A stretch of 8,800 nucleotides of DNA from an uncultured Anaerococcus sp. (GTDB taxonomy: Bacteria; Bacillota; Clostridia; Tissierellales; Peptoniphilaceae), in NCBI GenBank assembly GCA_943913325.1, contig CALTXP010000067.1:1-8800 (forward strand), in the 5' to 3' direction. The notes under the pieces are model-generated. The model was not told the DNA's origin and ran no database searches. It worked only from the letters and a program-made list of their open reading frames with translations. Positions 6,233-8,800 of this stretch are shown here, in pieces. Position 1 is the stretch's first letter. The number at the start of each line of letters is the position of its first letter. The position numbers were made by a program, and so were the translations under genes.

Positions 6233-7594
6233 CTACACCATATTTTCTGCTCTTACATATTTGTCAAAGTCTTCATCAGATAAATATCCCAGATCTTTAT
6301 TAGCATCTCTTAATGTTAAGTTATTATCATAAGCATATTTTGCAAGCTTACTTGCTTTATCATAACCTATATGTGGAGATAAACTTGTCACAAGCATTAA
6401 GGAATTATCTAAGTTCTCCTTTATCTTTGATTTATTAGCTTTAAGTCCTACTAGTAAGTTTTCTCTAAAACATTTTAAGGACTTAGCAAGTAAGGTTATA
6501 GATTGATCCATGTTATAAATTATTAATGGCATATAGGTGTTTAATTGTAGTTGGCCTTGACTATTAGCCATAGTTATAGCAAAATCATTTGCCATAACTT
6601 GTATTGTTATCATTGTCATTGACTCAACCTGAGTAGGATTTACCTTGCCTGGCATTATAGATGAACCTGGTTCATTGGCAGGAATTATGATTTCACCTAT
6701 ACCACATCTAGGGCCAGAAGATAAAAATCTTATATCGTTAGCAATCTTATATAGATCACTTGCCAAGGCCTTTAGACTAGCATGACTGTTTACTAAAGCA
6801 GATTTGCTTGCTAACTCATAGAATTTATTGTCATCACTTTCAAATTCACAATCTAACTTACTTGAAAGTTCTTTCGCTACCTTTTTACCAAAATCATCAC
6901 TTGAATTTAGACCTGTTCCTACTGCAGTTCCACCTATAGCAAGTTTTTTTAGATTTTCACTTACTAATTTTATTATTTTGTAGTCCCTTTTAACCATTTC
7001 TTTCCATCCTGAAATTTCCTGAGAAAGTTTTAGAGGGGTTGCATCCTGTAAGTGAGTTCTTCCTGTTTTTATTATCTCATTTTCTTTTTCTAATTCTTCT
7101 AAGATTTCTATAGTTGCTTCTATTTCTTTGTATAGATTTTCTTTTAGATTCAAGATACTTGATATATGCATAGCTGTTGGAAAGACATCATTAGATGATT
7201 GACCCATATTTACATCATCATTTGGATGTATTATATCTTTTCCATTTTTTTTATTTGCGATATGAGCTATTACTTCATTTACATTCATGTTAGTTTGAGT
7301 ACCAGAACCTGTTTGCCAAATAGTAAGCGGGAATTGATCGTCATAATGACCTGAAAGAATTTGATTAGCTGCATAAACTATCAAGTCACGTTTTTGTTCG
7401 CTAAGTTTATTCTCAGTGAAATTTACTTGTGCACAAGCTTTTTTTATATTTACTATTGCCATTAATAGGGAATAAGGCATTGTCTCTACACCTTGTGGAA
7501 AGTTTTCATAAGATCTTTGGGTTTGTGCTCCCCAAAGAGCATCTTCAGAAACTTCAATTTTACCTATAGAGTCTTCTTCAATTCTTTTTTTCAT
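6233..7594 (-). CDS. fumC: class II fumarate hydratase (fumarase C)
   Basis: This complete 453-residue member of the aspartase/fumarase superfamily interconverts fumarate and (S)-malate in the cytoplasm as an oxygen-stable homotetramer. Fumarase-type signatures are LWGAQTQRSYENFP from 20, TGSGTQTNMNVNEV at 95-108, HPNDDVNMGQSSNDVFPTAM at 123-142, GRTHLQDATPL from 178 (H181, equivalent to the H188 of E. coli FumC) and NEPGSSIMPGKVNPTQ at 307-322 (catalytic-loop serine S311, K317). NEPGSS and THLQDATP separate it from aspartase, which has RQAGSS and TQLQDA. Length is normal for the family. Its ATG lies nine bases after the aspA stop, with the GAGGA binding site filling that gap, so the two genes are one transcription unit. 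It should take the fumarate released by AspA to malate. Confidence 0.96.
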   Translation of the reverse strand: MKKRIEEDSIGKIEVSEDALWGAQTQRSYENFPQGVETMPYSLLMAIVNIKKACAQVNFTENKLSEQKRDLIVYAANQILSGHYDDQFPLTIWQTGSGTQTNMNVNEVIAHIANKKNGKDIIHPNDDVNMGQSSNDVFPTAMHISSILNLKENLYKEIEATIEILEELEKENEIIKTGRTHLQDATPLKLSQEISGWKEMVKRDYKIIKLVSENLKKLAIGGTAVGTGLNSSDDFGKKVAKELSSKLDCEFESDDNKFYELASKSALVNSHASLKALASDLYKIANDIRFLSSGPRCGIGEIIIPANEPGSSIMPGKVNPTQVESMTMITIQVMANDFAITMANSQGQLQLNTYMPLIIYNMDQSITLLAKSLKCFRENLLVGLKANKSKIKENLDNSLMLVTSLSPHIGYDKASKLAKYAYDNNLTLRDANKDLGYLSDEDFDKYVRAENMV

Positions 7595-7603
7595 ATTTTC
7601 CTC

Positions 7604-8800
7604 TTATAATAATTTATCTTCATCAAGTATTCCAGGTTGAATCATCTTTTTAAAATCTAATATTTCATCTAATTCATTAGCATCGATTAAACCCTCAAAT
7701 AATACTAAATCTCTCACACTTTCACCAGTTTCTAATGCTTTATGAGCAATTATAGATGCTTTTTCATATCCTATATGAGGAGCTAATGCCGTTACTAAGC
7801 CTATGCTCTTTTCTACTTGATCACTTAAATACTTCTCATTTGCAGTAATATTTTCTATGCAATTTACCCTTAATGTAAATATAGCTGCCTTTAAAGTCTT
7901 TAAAGATTCAACGAGCTTATAGAATATAATCGGCTCAAAAGCGTTTAATTCTAATTGTCCTGCTTCAACAGCCATGGTTACTGTTAGGTCATTACCTATT
8001 ACACCAAAAGCAACTTGATTTACAACTTCTGGTATAACAGGGTTTACCTTGCCTGGCATTATAGAGGATCCTGCTTGGCGAGCTGGTAATTTTATATCTG
8101 CTATACCTACTTGAGGACCAGAGCTCATAAGTCTTAAATCGTTTGCAATTTTTGATAGATTTGATGCATAAGTTTTTAATATGCTAGATGAATAGGTAAA
8201 TCCATCTAAATTTTGAGTACCATCTATTAAGTCTTCATTTTGTTTAAGATTAAGACCTGTTACTTCAGCTAGTACTGGTACAATCTCTTTTACGTAAGTT
8301 TTATCAGCGTTTAGTCCTGTACCTATAGCCGTACCACCTAAGTTTACAAATGATAAACTTTGTATAGCTTTTTTAAATCTTTCATTATCTCTTTTAAATA
8401 CTTTTGCATAAGCTGCAAATTCTTGGCCTAAACTTATAGGAATAGCATCTTGTAGCTGAGTTCTACCCATTTTATAAACTTCCTTAAACTCATCTGCCTT
8501 ATCTTCTATGGCATTTATAAGTTTAATGTTTTCATCATATAGTTCTTTAAAATACCTAATAAGAGCAATCTTACCACTAGTTGGTATGACATCATTAGTA
8601 GATTGTCCTTTGTTCACATGATCATTTGGATGAACTTTATCATAAACTCCTAAATTCCCACCTAAGGACTGATTAGCCATATTGGCAATAACTTCATTGG
8701 CATTCATATTAAAACTAGTGCCAGCACCACCTTGTATAGGATCAACTATAAAATTATCTCTATAAGAACCTCCTAAAAGTAAATTACAAGCAGAAATAAT
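7604..8800 (-). CDS. aspA: aspartate ammonia-lyase (aspartase), 5' end outside the window
   Basis: The frame is open to the last base of the window, so the gene is partial: 398 C-terminal residues are visible and roughly 70 N-terminal residues are missing compared with a typical aspartase of about 470. It deaminates L-aspartate to fumarate and ammonia. Signatures are GGAGTSFNMNANEVIAN, HPNDHVNKGQSTND, MGRTQLQDAIP, and the catalytic loop RQAGSSIMPGKVNPVIPEVV, which is aspartase-type rather than fumarase-type. The methionine at 8707 is internal (within NMNANEV) and is not the start. The C-terminus ends in DEDKLL and the TAA is nine bases before fumC. The pair would convert aspartate to malate, typical of amino-acid-fermenting anaerobes. 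The promoter lies beyond the window. Confidence 0.95.
   Translation of the reverse strand: MISACNLLLGGSYRDNFIVDPIQGGAGTSFNMNANEVIANMANQSLGGNLGVYDKVHPNDHVNKGQSTNDVIPTSGKIALIRYFKELYDENIKLINAIEDKADEFKEVYKMGRTQLQDAIPISLGQEFAAYAKVFKRDNERFKKAIQSLSFVNLGGTAIGTGLNADKTYVKEIVPVLAEVTGLNLKQNEDLIDGTQNLDGFTYSSSILKTYASNLSKIANDLRLMSSGPQVGIADIKLPARQAGSSIMPGKVNPVIPEVVNQVAFGVIGNDLTVTMAVEAGQLELNAFEPIIFYKLVESLKTLKAAIFTLRVNCIENITANEKYLSDQVEKSIGLVTALAPHIGYEKASIIAHKALETGESVRDLVLFEGLIDANELDEILDFKKMIQPGILDEDKLL

Noticed and set aside
8705..8707. ATG as the start of aspA.
   Set aside because: It lies inside the conserved GTSFNMNANEV block and the frame continues upstream to the window edge, so it is an internal methionine of a truncated gene.

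Overview
The window is AT-rich and densely coded, with short intergenic gaps, strong AGGAG-type ribosome binding sites and overlapping cistrons. Together these suggest a low-GC Gram-positive anaerobe. The gene set (nucleoside salvage, aspartate/fumarate metabolism, paired short CHR transporters) would fit an amino-acid-fermenting anaerobic coccus of the Peptoniphilaceae/Tissierellia type. That placement is inferred from composition and gene style, not from a marker gene.

Layout: (1) 1-740 holds one small + strand membrane protein of unknown function, followed by a very clear rho-independent terminator at 499-535 and about 200 bases of AT-rich sequence with nothing recognisable. (2) 3684 down to 741 is a tightly coupled - strand operon of four genes: two half-size CHR (chromate transporter family) proteins, a ribokinase-like PfkB kinase and a RihC-like ribonucleoside hydrolase. 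The last two form a short pathway from ribonucleoside to free base plus ribose, then ribose-5-phosphate. The CHR pair is the only transport-like component of the operon. (3) 3811-5901 is a divergent + strand operon of three overlapping genes: a small beta-rich protein, a PHP-domain CehA/McbA-type metallohydrolase and a HAD-family phosphatase. The first gene looks like the N-terminal sandwich domain of CehA/McbA proteins encoded as a separate cistron. (4) 5902-6232 is a gene-free stretch rich in inverted repeats: a 173-bp element with 15-nt terminal inverted repeats, a second 10-bp-stem hairpin, and an 11-codon reading frame with a good ribosome binding site directly after fumC. (5) 8800 down to 6233 on the - strand is an aspA-fumC pair. 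AspA is cut by the window edge and FumC is complete. Together they convert aspartate to fumarate plus ammonia and then to malate.

The two divergent operons share a 126-bp intergenic region (3685-3810) with a plausible promoter for each direction. Most of the window is ordinary metabolism. The parts most worth a second look are the CHR pair inside a nucleoside operon, the split CehA/McbA module next to a HAD phosphatase, and the structured repeat region at 5913-6174. I see no CRISPR array, rRNA, tRNA, intact transposase or defence system.
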